Positions 5,270-5,330 of a DNA stretch of 5,330 nt are shown here, in pieces. Below the pieces are notes generated by a model, which had not been told where the DNA came from, did no database searches, and worked only from the letters and a program-made list of their open reading frames with translations. Position numbers and translations under genes: made by a program. The stretch is taken from assembly GCA_017303565.1 (NCBI GenBank), contig JAFLCM010000198.1:1-5330 (forward strand). Direction: 5' to 3'. This DNA is from Planctomycetota bacterium (GTDB lineage Bacteria > Planctomycetota > Phycisphaerae > Phycisphaerales > UBA1924). How positions within the stretch are numbered: the first letter of the stretch is position 1; each line of letters begins with the position of its first letter.

Positions 5270-5330
5270 TCAGGCCTGGGTGGCGCCGACCTCTTCCGAC
5301 TTGCCGGCGGGCTCATCGGAGCGGAACTGG
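5270..5330 (-). CDS. rpsB: C-terminal tail of an upstream gene, probably 30S ribosomal protein S2
   Basis: On the minus strand the last 19 codons before a TGA (5272-5270) read QFRSDEPAGKSEEVGATQA. The rest of the gene lies outside the window. The tail itself carries no recognisable domain. The rpsB assignment rests on the near-universal rpsB-tsf gene order, the same orientation, and the charged low-complexity C-terminal extension often seen on S2 in this phylum. S2 is a 30S subunit protein. If another gene is upstream of tsf here, this call is wrong; the reading frame itself could also be chance. Confidence 0.45.
   Translation of the reverse strand, partial: QFRSDEPAGKSEEVGATQA

Noticed and set aside
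5035..5316. A 93-codon minus-strand frame crossing the tsf start
   Set aside because: It is Pro/Arg/Ser-rich, overlaps tsf codons out of frame, and covers the structured spacer; no domain is visible.
10..5330. CRISPR array, tRNA or insertion sequence
   Set aside because: No regularly spaced repeats beyond the two-copy 14-bp repeat, no cloverleaf-like segment, and no transposase or terminal inverted repeats were found.

Overview
The window is GC-rich bacterial chromosomal DNA that looks planctomycete, probably from the Phycisphaerae. This is inferred from the strongly GC3-biased codons and from two protein signatures. One is a secreted protein whose mature start reads EIDPPSGPVASTMRTLDEV, a motif typical of exported planctomycete proteins. 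The other is an exported transglutaminase-like protein of a type I associate with planctomycetes. No mobile element, CRISPR array, tRNA or rRNA was seen.

Layout from left to right. (1) Bases 1-417 (+) hold the C-terminal 138 residues of an M29-type metallo-aminopeptidase. (2) Bases 418-681 are non-coding and unusually structured: three hairpins, a 14-bp direct repeat with a 22-bp period and a weak promoter candidate. (3) Bases 682-2616 (+) encode a 644-residue exported transglutaminase-like protein with a visible Cys-His-Asp triad and a helical-repeat C-terminal half. (4) Bases 2651-3307 (-), convergent with it, encode an exported protein whose C-terminal two thirds resembles Hcp, the type VI secretion tube protein. 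(5) Bases 3308-3586 are a divergent intergenic region with one candidate promoter per direction. (6) Bases 3587-4105 (+) encode a 172-residue secreted, all-helical, Ala/Lys-rich protein of unknown function. (7) Bases 4106-4243 carry two back-to-back intrinsic terminators. (8) Bases 4244-5062 (-) are tsf, elongation factor Ts. (9) Bases 5063-5269 are a structured spacer. (10) Bases 5270-5330 (-) are the last codons of an upstream gene, most likely rpsB.

The genes do not form one pathway. tsf, with its probable rpsB partner, is translation housekeeping. Genes 3, 4 and 6 each carry an export signal, are separately promoted, and form a small cluster of cell-envelope or periplasmic proteins. The most notable is the Hcp-like protein, because it has a signal peptide and four cysteines and no type VI secretion gene is visible nearby. 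That suggests the Hcp fold is used outside its usual injection role, but this is inference.
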